64,000 nucleotides of DNA from Chrysoperla carnea (lineage: Eukaryota > Arthropoda > Insecta > Neuroptera > Chrysopidae): positions 32,689,501 through 32,753,500 of the forward strand of contig NC_058341.1 in assembly GCF_905475395.1 (NCBI RefSeq). Reading direction: 5' to 3'. A program made the position numbers and the translations under genes. Shown here in pieces: positions 12,486 through 24,233 of the stretch (position 1 is the stretch's first letter; each line of letters opens with the position of its first letter). The notes below the pieces were generated by a model. That model searched no databases and was not told the origin of the DNA. It was given only the letters and a program-made list of their open reading frames with translations.

Positions 12486-12959
12486 TTAATCTTCTTCATC
12501 TGAGCTTGCATCAGCATTCACTTGGAAATAACGTAGTTCGTAATTTTCTTTATTAGTTGATATAATTCGCATCCAATCACGTAAACTATTCTTCTTTAAA
12601 TATTTCTTAGTCAAATACTTTAAATATCGCTTACTAAATGGTATTTCAGCAACAATTAATAATTTGCTACCATTACGGCTCACATGTACAACATTGCGAT
12701 AATTATTCGATGATCGTAAAACACCACTGACTTTAATTCGTTCTTTTAAATACGTTTCGAAACTTTTAATATCAAATATTCCATCTTCCACTGGTATTGT
12801 ACAGTCAATACTAAAGTGTAATGATATTTTCTTACTTTTTGTTGATTTACCACGAAGATTTTTTGATGGTTTTTTCATAGTTGTTGGTTTTTTCAAAGTT
12901 GTTGGCTTTTTCAAGGGTGTTTTCAAAGACGTTGTTACTTTCGATACCTTTGGTGGCAT
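12486..12959 (-). CDS. RpL22: Large ribosomal subunit protein eL22, intronless
   Basis: Component of the 60S ribosomal subunit. A single 157-residue frame runs from ATG at 12959 to TAA at 12486. Residues 1-45 are a Lys-rich N-terminal extension with the repeat KKPTT, as in insect eL22. The globular part carries the family landmarks: [47 protein letters not shown] and YELRYFQVN, then an acidic tail SSDEED. The middle segment [21 protein letters not shown] differs more from the usual eL22 text than the rest does. The lack of any coding intron means it may be a retrocopy or an RpL22-like paralogue rather than the main gene, but the frame is fully intact. It stands between the SVWC gene and a gene-poor region. 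Confidence 0.9.
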   Translation of the reverse strand: MPPKVSKVTTSLKTPLKKPTTLKKPTTMKKPSKNLRGKSTKSKKISLHFSIDCTIPVEDGIFDIKSFETYLKERIKVSGVLRSSNNYRNVVHVSRNGSKLLIVAEIPFSKRYLKYLTKKYLKKNSLRDWMRIISTNKENYELRYFQVNADASSDEED

Positions 12960-15900
12960 TTTAATGAAATTTTTTTCCTCTCAAATTTTTTTATCTAGAA
13001 ATTAAGTGTTTCTTTTTTGTATTTTTTTGACAGGTTTGTTTAAATATTTTCTTGAAACAAAAACCAAACGAATTTAATTTTATTGACTTAAAACCCGGTA
13101 AATTTAAGTCAGTATAGTCATTTGAGTAAAAAAGCAAATAATTTTAATTTTGAACGGGTAGTTTCAAAGAAAATACAAACAGATTTGTATTATTAAATTA
13201 ATTACTGTATGGAAATTTGTTTCTTTTATGCCTTCTTTAAAATTAGCAATTAGTCACAAGATAGCAGGTAATTTTTTCAGTTATTAATAATTCAGTCAAA
13301 TTCAACTTTGAACGCTGCATCAAATGATCTTTTGATATGCTCTTTGTTATGTAAAGGCAATGTTAAATCCAAGTTTTCGACGTCGGCCGATTAGATCATT
13401 CTTAAAAATTTAAAAAAAACCTCAAAAATGTTGACCTTTTATCAGTTCTTGTCGATATTGACCCGGAAGGGCGGATTTTTCATGAAAGTTTGTCGATTTA
13501 TTTCTAAAGAGGGTTAAATTAGCAACAATTTGAGGTAAAAACGGTTGCGGAGATACAGCTTTTCAACATTTGGTCAAAAGTTACACGATTTCTCATCTAT
13601 AGATGACATGCCAGACAAAGGTGAAGTAAACGAATTATTGTCGTTGCCCTGCTAGATATTCTTGAAAACCCTTCTGAAATCTCAAAAGACGACGCCTTGC
13701 ACCAACCAGGTCCAATCAAAGAGAGCAAAGTTTGATTAGAATAAACACATTCTCAATACATTTTTCACCGATGTATTTCAACATAAATTTCCTTTTTCAT
13801 ACAACTAGCAGCTTGGCATTTTACCATTTTCATTACCCTTCAAGTTTCTGATCTAAGCTCACTAATTTCATTAGCTAAAACTTGTGTAACTGAAAAGGAG
13901 TCTGATGTGGATCTTCCAAACTACCTCCATATACAAGCTAACTTATTTATAGCGGTTGTGTCGTATTATTCTCGGATTTTCTTATGGGATATTTTACAAA
14001 AAAATTAACGAACAATATCAATTTATATTACATTACATAATTATTTATTTGTTATAAAACAAGCGTTGAAATGTGTTTTGTTTTTTATTTTTTTTTATTC
14101 ATTTATTCTTTTTTTAATATAGAAACTTTTTTTAAATTAAATCACAATTTTGAAAGATTGCCCATAATAACGTTATTACACATTTAAATAAATTATAAAT
14201 ATAATAAATATTGTTTCTTTTGTTCAGTATTAAAACATTATAACACTGTGACATCATATGATCAATCATTTTTTTTATAATATTTTGTGGGACAATAATG
14301 TCCCTTGGTCCTCAAAGGATTTTAATAAACTCGTATATTATAATATGTAAGTAAATTTTTATTTTATGAAACTATTTTATTTTTAGAAATTGATAATGTT
14401 TTGCTTGTGAAAATTAAAAATTATTTTTAAAACAAAATATGGAAGGAGTTTATGTGTGTGTTTGTTTACTTTTTTTGCTGGGCCATTCCCATTTTAATGT
14501 ATTTGAATTACCTAACTTATATTGTTTAACGGTACCTAAATTTTCTGAAAATGTGTTATGAAAGCATTTTTGAATCTATAAAATCGTTTTGGAAATAACA
14601 AGTTTTGAATTGTTCGAATGCTACCTTATCGATCCAAACTAGTCAATGTGACATTTGAGTTTTTTTTTTATACAGACTCCACCGTTTAGGACACATTGAG
14701 GTCAGTCTCAATCTGATTTTCTGTTATCTTTATACCAGTTTGCAAGCTAAATATTTAAAATTTATTGGTAGAAAGTTCTATATTTGATAATAAACATTAA
14801 ACCTTGTTGAAGCAAGTAACAGTCAGTGAGATCTAATTTTAGCACATGAATTGAAAACTCATTCTACACAAATTGTGGAAAAATCGATTAATTGCGGTTG
14901 AAATTCAGCGAATTGTTAATTTTAACAAATAAAAAAGTGATTTTTCATTTAGCAAAATGAACATAAATCAGTTGTCACCCAAAACGTACAAAGTGATATT
15001 ATTACCGTTTAAAAGTCATTAAGGCCATTTTGATGGGAATTGTCATAAAAAGTTTTGATTATTATATGACGACTTCAAACCCCTGTATTATTAGAATATC
15101 TGTATTATAATACTACTTCAAAACAATTCAATCACCTTATAGCAGATATGGGCCAACGGGACTTACAGAAGTTCCTCGGATTTTTTACCTAATATACGAG
15201 TAAGGCAGTGACCACCTAACCAGGAACAACCTAAAATACGAGTAAGACAGAGAGACAATATTTTTTTTTCTACCTATCTCATTACTATTAGAGAAACTGA
15301 GATAGGTAGAAGAGTCTTATATTCGTCTCGCTTCCTCCTCTATGAGCAATGCGGAATTGGATAAAGAGGCACACAAAAGTTATAAAAATGGTGATTGGTT
15401 CTTTTAGTAAAATAAAAAAATTTTGTGTTGGGAAATTCCGACTATTGAACACTATAACAACAATTCAAAACATGTTAAATTAAGTATTTATACGTAAATC
15501 ACAAAGACTTTAAAAAAAACTTCTGACACCAACCAATTTATTTTTCGGTTGAACAGTTCCATATTTTTTATTACCCAATTCAGAATTACGGTGCAACAGC
15601 ATATTTTTCTCAACAAGTTCCTTTTACACAAAGTAAGCCCTTTCCAATTGACTTAAATTAATGCGGGTCACAATTTGAATCATCTTTAACGAATTCGTAT
15701 CAAATTTCCAAAACTAAAAATATCCACATTTTGGCTGAATACTTATTCTTCGAGAATGTTTTGAGAAAATTGTTTTAAAAAGGACAACTTTTTTGTATAA
15801 GAATAAGCAGTAAAAATCTGTTAAGAGTCATGAGAAAATTGAAAATCATTCAAAAATACCTACTAAGCATCGAAATTATATATTAATGTCAAAAAACTTT

Positions 15901-18900
15901 GAGCTATTAGACATTCCAAAAATAAATTGATTCGTATTTTATAAAATTTATAAATTTTGAGATTACGCAAGTTTCAAAAAATTTTTTGTACCTCAGATAT
16001 GTGTTCTAACCCAGCTTTTATTTTATCTTAATGTTTGTATTAACGTAATAATATAACATCTACAAATTAAAATGATTTTCGAAAGAGTAGTAGTTAATTA
16101 TTAAATTATTGGAATATAAGGTTTTGTAATTATCTGGTTTTTCTGGATTTTTTTGGTCATATAGGTGATCCTAATACATATCTTTGAGACGGTTAAGGTT
16201 ACTTATTCAGTTACCATAAAATAGATAAATTATTAATTGAGCAAAAATGGTAAAATTAGAAAAAAATGAAAGTTTTTAGATAATTTCATCCCTAAAACTC
16301 TATCTAGGAAATTCATCACCTCCTTCTTTGTTCTGCCAATATCAAAATATGAATAAAATTGGAAATCCCCCTCAAGTGTAGATCAATTTTTTGTTTTATA
16401 ATTATTACCGCTACCATGTACTTGTTATCAATATGAATAAATCGTAACTACTCTCTCGGCTTGCAGCTAATTGAAAATTTCATCAAATTACCGACGATTA
16501 ATATGTTTTTCTGGATTCTGGATATTTTATTCATCCTGATATCTGGATATCTTATTCATCCTGATATTGATTACATTGTAATCAAAATGCGTACACAAAT
16601 TTATTGCAATAAAAAAATTGATCTAGATATTGAGAAGGTGGAGAATCAGAAAGGGTTCTCTATAATTATCTTTAAAGTTTAATAGAAAATATACATTATA
16701 TTTTTTAAATAATGGAAACAAAAAGATTAGTTATCCCCTTAAAATGCTCCTGCAGTTTTTATTTGAAAAAAAAAAAAATTACTTTTAAAATTACTTTTAA
16801 ATGGTGTTTTTTGAAAAATTCGCAAACACTGAAAATAATTGAGCAAGAGCAAAAATTTTATTAGCAAAGGGTCACTACGGCATTCATGTTACTCACATGT
16901 AAACCATGTTCGACGCCAACAATGATACAGAATAGTTGGTGAGAAAATTCATGTGACTGAATTATGAGTATATTTCATTTCCTTTTTAAATTTTTTATAT
17001 AATTTTTTTTATTACCCATTCGAATTTTTTCAAATAGAAATTTTAAAAGCTTCACTGTACGATAATTTTTGCCATTATTTTAAAAACCATTGTCTACTGA
17101 AAAAACTTATGGACGGTGAATGCCGTAATCATGTTTATGTTTAGATAATTACAAAACCATAGGAGTAAATATGTAAGTTTAAAACTATTTATTAATATTA
17201 ATAATATAGTATGAAATTAGTCGTTATTTGTTGCTTGGGCGCGATTTTTATTTTATTTTTTTGTAACAAATAGTGATTTTAATACATAATTATCACTTCT
17301 TTTTAATAATAAAAAACAGTTAAAATTATGTAGAAACAGCCAGTGTGTGATTTTCACATTTAAGTCAAATTTAAAATGTTAAGAAGTATCATAATTAATT
17401 CAAGTATTTTCAATTTTTTTCGAACTTAATACTGTATTTTCATTTTTACTTATTAATAAATAACTTTTTTTTTTATAACCAACAATTGTGCAATAATTTT
17501 TTAATTTAAATCTAACAAAAAAATATAAAATTTAATAAATAATATTCTCAATTTTTCTTATACAATTTTTCATATTTTTTAAATAATTTTTTTTGTAACT
17601 GTGTTTTTTTAATATCAACTAGATAATTTTTTTTAGTTTTCATTTTAATAGAAATTTTTATTTTATGCTTGTCAAAAAAAGCAAATTTTTTTTAATGAAT
17701 ATCTACAATTGTTTACTTTTTTTTAGTGTAAATTAATTTATTATTTATATTATTGTAAATATTACAATATTTTTTTTTTATTAATTTAATATATTTTATG
17801 CTAATTGTTTGTTGGACATAAAATGACTAAAGAAAAAGTTATAACAAATATTTTTTTTTATATTTTTACAAATTGTTTTATTTATTTTACGAGTCCAAAA
17901 ATAAATTATTTCATGCAAAAATATTTCTTAACCAATTATATTACACACTTTTAAGTAAATAAATTACATGATTTTTATAAAAAATTTTAACTTTTGAAAA
18001 GTAGCCAATTAGTTTCTTGCGATTTTAACTTGCGATTTTAACTTTTGGGTGGAAAAACTGAATTTTGTGAATGCGTTCGACAATGATTTCCTAGTTTCCT
18101 TATGGTTTGAGTTTTTACGGCACTGCAAGATTCTAGCATAAATAATAATATTAAAAAATTACTCATTTTTAGAAATTAAGTAAATGATTGAATGACATGG
18201 AAATTAAAGAATCTCAGCACCTCAATTTTTGGACCAAATAATATTTTAATTTTTCACTATCGATTTGCTTATGTAAAAATTTGGATTTCTCAATTATTTA
18301 GCTTCAAGTAAATCATATTTGTCGCAGATTATTTTTATCTTGCAAGACTTTAAATGTACTTAATTACTTTGCAGATTGAATGCTATAAAAGTTTAAAAGC
18401 TCAACATTCAATCTGTATCCTAAAAGTTAAACTTCAAAATTAGTTTTACACGTAAAATATTATAATTAAACCAAAAATTCGGACACAATTAACTCAATTT
18501 TTATGTGTATTTAAAATGAAAAATACAATAATTGTTTAAATTATTAGCTATAATCTAAAATTTGTTTTAATTTTATTGAAGTTAAATTACGAAAAATATA
18601 AAACATTTTCTTTACTTTCAAAATCTGCCTAATTATTAAAGTTGAAAGAGAGTATTTTCAATTGCTTTTTTTTTAATCATTATTAATTTTTATAAAATAT
18701 TTACAATTGTCAATCTTTTTAAATTTATATATACAAAAAATTTAATATATTTTGTTTAAAAAATGTATACATTTTGAAAATTTGCACTCAAATTAGATAT
18801 AAGTTTTATCTACAAGAATTAGATTAGTAGGTTTTATTTTTATTACATAAAAGAAATTTTTACAGAATTTTATTGGGTTTTCCAGCTAAGAGATGCTTTA

Positions 18901-21900
18901 TCTAGAGTTTTTAATAATAACCCACATCGTTGCTAAACAACCTATTTTGTTTCCAAGGTATCAAAGTGTATTGTTTCTTTCATTTTCTAAATATTTTCCA
19001 AAACGTTTCAAAAATAAAATTTGGCATGGTTTTGAATTGTCAAAAATTAAAAAATAATAATTTATTTGACATAAATTATTATTAACTTTCGATTTTTTTT
19101 ATTTTGTTTCTAAAGAAATAAACATAAAACAGCTGTTTTAGCGACAAGGATGGTTAATATTTTGTGGAATTGTGACGATGAAATCTTAATTGAAAAATTC
19201 AATATTTCAACACAAGCTTTTCTAATTTTCTAATGAATCGTGATTGAATATTTTATCATACATTAACTGCCTATAAGTCAGTTTGGAAATTGGAAAATAT
19301 CATGGTAAATATTCAAGAATTAACAATCATCTAATTCTTTAGCCCTTTGGCCAGCTTACATAAGGACTATCCATAAGTTAGTAAATAAAATTAGAAACTT
19401 GAATCAATATTATATTTGCTCAAACAGGGTATTCTAATTAGGGATGTTTTAATTTTCAAAAAAACTAACAACGAAATAAACTTTAGTTTACCGATTCTTC
19501 AAATTCGTGTAATTGAATAAAATAAAATAACTGATATATATTTTTTTTCATGCAGAATTTAACGCTTGTTCAAAGAAAAAGTAATAGAAGTTTTATCACT
19601 TTTAGGGTAGTCATTTATTTAGTTGTGTGATATAAAGATATAAAGCTTTAACTAAATTAATAATGAATTATGATAAAATATTTACCATGAATTACCTAAA
19701 ATTGAGACTATCAGACATTCGACGCATAAATTATAAACAAATATATCAAAAAAGTTATTGTGTTTTAAAAGAATAGAGTAAGTGTCGAAAAATTATCATA
19801 CCTAAAAAATCTGCTGAAATTTATCTGTTTATATACTATATAGTTTTTCTTACCCGTAATAGCCTCCCGTAAACAATGCTTGTTATTTACTCAAAACTAA
19901 ACCAAAATATACTCTTTAAATAGAACAAAATGAATAATTAATAAAAATGGTCATATTGGTACGCAGGATACCTATATATCTTATGTGTTTTTTTTAGATT
20001 TCAGAAATGACAAAGCTTGATAGATATTTTTACTCAATGGTTTCTTTGTTCAATTGAGTTGTATTTGCCATCAAAAAGCTATCATTCAAACAGAAGGGGG
20101 TTTCTCTTTTTAGACTAAAATCTGAAATGGTTCAGGCTTATATTGAATTGAAACATGCCACGACTTACAAATATAAAAGACGCTGTCATAGAGTCTTGAC
20201 CCTGACTAACTAGTGAGTCGTTTTCACAGCTCGTGATTACATCATTCATCAATTATTTTTTCGACTAATAAAACAATATAGGTGCTAGTTCTCTATACGA
20301 CTAAAGAAAGTGAAAGTACGTAGCAATCTAGCATTAAGGAGTACTCCTAAGTAAAGGTCTAAATATGTCGTATTGTATATTAAATAATAAAATACCTGTC
20401 ATTACATGACTAGTAACTAATGAATTGTGCCTGCAACAAAAATAATAGTCATATAATAAAAATCATTTTTAAGAATTACCTTCGATAAAGAAAATAACTT
20501 TAAATTGGGCCTCTAATAACCATAGATTTTATCTGGGTCTCTAAAAGAATAATAAAGTGTAATAACATAAGAAGACGCTATACACACTATAAGAATCTCC
20601 CAATATGTACAATCAATGATTAGAAAAACAATGCAGGCGAAATAAATTGGAGTCCAAAGGCTTGCCTTTGCGTTAATACTCAGCAAGAAGTTGTTTTGCA
20701 AATTTGTAAATGTAAGTGAAATTCTTCACAAAGAAACATTTGGTACTTTGGTATTTGTTAAATGATCGAAATGATACAAGAAAAGTGAACGAACTAACAA
20801 GAATTTCTGATTTGGCAAAACCGAACCAACTGTCTTCACAATTTGGCTTGAATTTTCTATGCTGTTTTCTTTGACATTATTTTATTTCTCTATGCATGCG
20901 ACCTAATAATTGTCTATTTTAGCCCTGCCATTTCTGTCTCATTTCAGTGGCGTCAGCGCTCTGATTTTTTTTGTGGTCAATGTATTATCCCGTGTCAAAC
21001 AAGGTCCTTGTTTAGCAGATAAAAACTGCATTAAAGCGCATTTACTATTAATCTTGTTAAAAAATGTTATTCCTTAACTCATTGACTAATGTAATGTAAT
21101 TCTTTGTATTTCTTATTAATCGATTGCTACGCGCTGCACGCTTTTCTGCCAAACAAGCCTAACAACTTTCATTGGAAGAATTTTTTTACTGATTTTACCG
21201 AAACATTAGTTAGTTTGTAATCTACTCAAAATACCCCGGTGACCTATCGGTGGATCAAAATTACATACCAAGTAGTGAAGAAGCATAATATGCAGTAGTT
21301 ATTAACAACTTTTGTTTGAAATTGTTTCTTTTTTATTTCTTATTAGTATTATTATTTTAATTTAATTCAAAAATAACACCATTTTACAATTTTTAAAAAC
21401 TTGAACTTAAAATATACAAAAATTTGATGCTCAGTAATTTAAGTGATAATGAAGAGTAGTTTTTTTTTTTTAGTTTTCTTGAGTGAGTACTTAGAGTATT
21501 TGGATTTGTGTAAAAAATATTTAATCGTTTCGTAGTTTTTTTTTTCTGTGTGTGCAATGGCAGTTCGAGTTTTTTACAAACTTTTCTCTAGAAATAATAA
21601 TGCATTAATTTATTTAAATATAAACAAAAATCAAATGCTAAAGATTTGTTTATTCAATAAAATATTGCTTTAAAAATTCTTCGAGATATATTATAAACAA
21701 TTTTTTTTAAATAACAATACTGGTATTTATATTTAGTTAAAGCTGTTTATTATAACATTTTTTTTTAAAAACTAATTAATAAATTATAATTAATTAATGT
21801 ACAATATGTTTTGTGTCTATTTAAATTTTACATTAAGGGTCCTTAACAAATAATAAAATATAAATTTTTATATGAGAATGAGACGAAAAATATTTTTAGG

Positions 21901-22113
21901 TTAAACTAAACATTTTTTAATATCTGCATATTCCTAGTTGAATTTTTTTGCTTAAATATATAAAAGACATTAGCTGTATATGATAGAGATCGTAAAATTC
22001 GATTTATACAGACGAGAAAATTTTTCCACCTGACATTTCTATATCAGGCATACAATCCTAATGTTAAACATAACTTATTACTGGAATGCTGGAATAGTAT
22101 ATAACACACCCTA
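12960..22113. other. Gene-poor AT-rich region
   Basis: About 9 kb with no supportable coding exon on either strand; AT content is very high from 14.0 to 19.6 kb, with many poly-A/T runs. Short frames at 16461-16682 and 20513-20701 have no family resemblance. The first contains a tandem repeat of tattcatcctgatat. No tRNA or other RNA gene recognised. Confidence 0.45.
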
Positions 22114-22220
22114 GGGAGCAAAGTAAAGAGTGTCTCAGATCCCATGTTCAAATTATGATCCCCTTGTCAAGTTGTGGCAAACATGAGATCTGAGATCTGA
22201 GACACTCTTTATTTACTCCC
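22114..22220. repeat. Imperfect palindrome with 35-42 bp arms
   Basis: Left arm 22114-22148 (gggagcaaagtaaagagtg, tctcagatc, catgtt) is the reverse complement of right arm 22179-22220, apart from a few changes and a short duplication of agatctg in the right arm. The loop is about 30 bases. It could form a long hairpin or be the core of a small inverted-repeat transposable element. The GC-richer sequence to about 22315 may belong with it. Confidence 0.7.
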
Positions 22221-22965
22221 GTGTTGTGAATACTACTTTTCTCTCTGGCGGAGGCGGAAAGCGGCACCTTCGTTTTGCACAGTGGGGAGAAAGTTAACAC
22301 TTTCTGCACAGAGGTGAGAAAAAATAATTTTATGGACTTTTGCTTGCTAAGCTACTCATTGACGGTATATTTATTACGAATAAGAAATTTTTAAAACAAT
22401 TAACAGAAATATTTCTGTTACAGTTATGCAAAAATAAATTGCATTTTTATATTCAGTATGATTTTATTTTGTACCATGTTTTATTCAATTATAAAGTTTA
22501 TCCCATCACGAAATTTTTATTTTTCATCTCATTCTAGTAAACATCATATTAACTTTTTTTTTAAATGTCAAATACTAGTAGAACAGTGCCAATTACTATT
22601 AAATTACAAAAAATATCAAAGATTGTGAACTTTTAATTTTTCACTTCTAATTTTGCTTGGACACCTTATTTTATTTCAATATAGTAGCTTGTAAATATAA
22701 TGTCGGGAGAAGCCTGCCAGTTTTTTTTAGTCGTCGAATCTACCACCCACCCGTTGTCGTTTATGGGGGCCCTTGACAAAAAAACTTGCCTGCATTGCAT
22801 GCCATTTTTTCTAGTCAACAAGTATAGCTCCTTTTTCGAGTATAACCCAAACTGCGCGGGGTCTGTAGCATTCACTACTCTTGTAATATGACTAATTCGC
22901 TACTGAGCAAATAACTAACTCATATCCACGGTGTAAAGAAAACATGCCTAGTTGGTACTTGTGTA

Positions 22966-23220
22966 CAGATAAGGTTAGGTAAACCCTAATAGCAGTTTAT
23001 TAAAGCGTAACCAGTTCCGTTCACGGTATGTCTAGGGTAGCTGATGTAGCGCATGGTATGCATGAAAGAGGTGCACTCAGCCTCTCAAAATAATTTAGGA
23101 ACTGATAAACGAAATTATCAGCGAAAAAGATGGCAAAGCACACATATGGTATCACAATGGTTTCTGTAGACTAAGTGTGTCCTTCGTGGACTGCCATTAT
23201 AACCTAACCTTACCTATCTG
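22966..23220 (+). mobile_element. Truncated LINE 3' end, copy 1
   Basis: The stretch 23148-23216 reads ggtatcacaatgg, then ctaagtgtgtcctt, then gactgccattataacc and a taacctaaccttacc tail, like the 3' end of many insect R1/LOA/Jockey-type LINEs. A related copy is at 27707-27779. At the left, cagataaggttaggt (about 22966) is a near inverted copy of the tail acctaaccttacctatctg. No reading frame is preserved. The clade assignment is from memory and tentative. Confidence 0.5.
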
Positions 23221-24051
23221 AGTAGATTTTGAGTAGAGACATTTCAGGACTTAGAGAACGTCATATTACATTATTAAAGTTATATTCAAACGGTATGAAT
23301 ATTGTTGCAATTGGATTATGATTGGCTAATATGGCAGCATGATGATCGCTTGGCCCAGTTTATCACTGGAAATTTACGAAAAGTTCGCACTATCACAACT
23401 TGCTTCTTTTACGCTATTCAGAATTATCAAAAACTCTATTTTAAGCATATTTTACCATATATCGAAACAATAAATTTCTGTCACTCAAATTGATAGACAG
23501 GGTTGGATTTGTCATAGAGTAATGTAGAGAGTTATTTCCATGCTTTGATATGTGATGTGTTAAAATAAAATGTGATTTAGGATTTTGTTAAACATATAAA
23601 AACAAGCTAAAATTTTGTTACAAGTATCAATTAACTATTGAAAAACTATAGCAATGATATTTTTTGTATTAGGAATCTCAACTGTTCTGATACTAAAACC
23701 CGTGTTGCACGAATTGAGACAAACTTGGAAGTTTTCTCACAAATAAAATTAATATTAAATTATAATTAAACTAAACATGTGCACCATTTTATGCTCGGAT
23801 AAAAATATACATTATATTTTTTTGGATTTTTTAAAATTTGTATTGTCTAACATTTCACTTACTGTTTGTCATATCGGACCCTACATGATAAAGTTTAACA
23901 CACGATTGATCGTTTGTTTTCTTTTTGGTAGTATTTTGAATGAGTATTATTTTCAATAAAAGATATTTATTTTTATTTATTTTGATTTCTTTTAAATATA
24001 TAAATTCACAATTTAATTGAAAGTTATATTAGTGAAAAAGTTTTAAACATT

Positions 24052-24233
24052 TTACAAATTCGGTGATTTGAGCTTGGTCTGACAAATTGTTGTTGATGAT
24101 TGATTATTGGACGATGATGTTAGCTCCACTTGAGATGCAGCAAACTCTAATTTTGGTGTGAATACCATTTTTAATGCTGGATTTTCTAAACACCCCCCAT
24201 TTGGATTTAGTGTTGCTGTTAACCCAAGTGCAC
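24052..24233 (-). CDS. Orphan terminal-exon candidate of unknown protein
   Basis: Unrecognised. On the minus strand an acceptor (tttacag) at 24234 opens 60 codons in phase 1, ending at TAA 24052-24054. The peptide begins GALGLTATLNPNGGCLENP, continues with KMVFTPKLEFAASQVEL and ends in a Ser/Asn/Gln-rich tail with KLKSPNL. Composition is less AT-biased than neighbouring frames, and AATAAA-like signals follow at about 23960-23985. No upstream exon was found on either side. It may be the last exon of a distant gene, a relic or chance. No function is proposed. Confidence 0.35.

Noticed and set aside
20513-20701. Minus-strand frame with membrane-like segments
   Set aside because: Starts from a non-ATG codon in a T-rich stretch, with no family match or splice context.
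20943-20990. cagtggcgtcagcg as another hAT end
   Set aside because: No matching inverted end or 8-bp duplication was found downstream.
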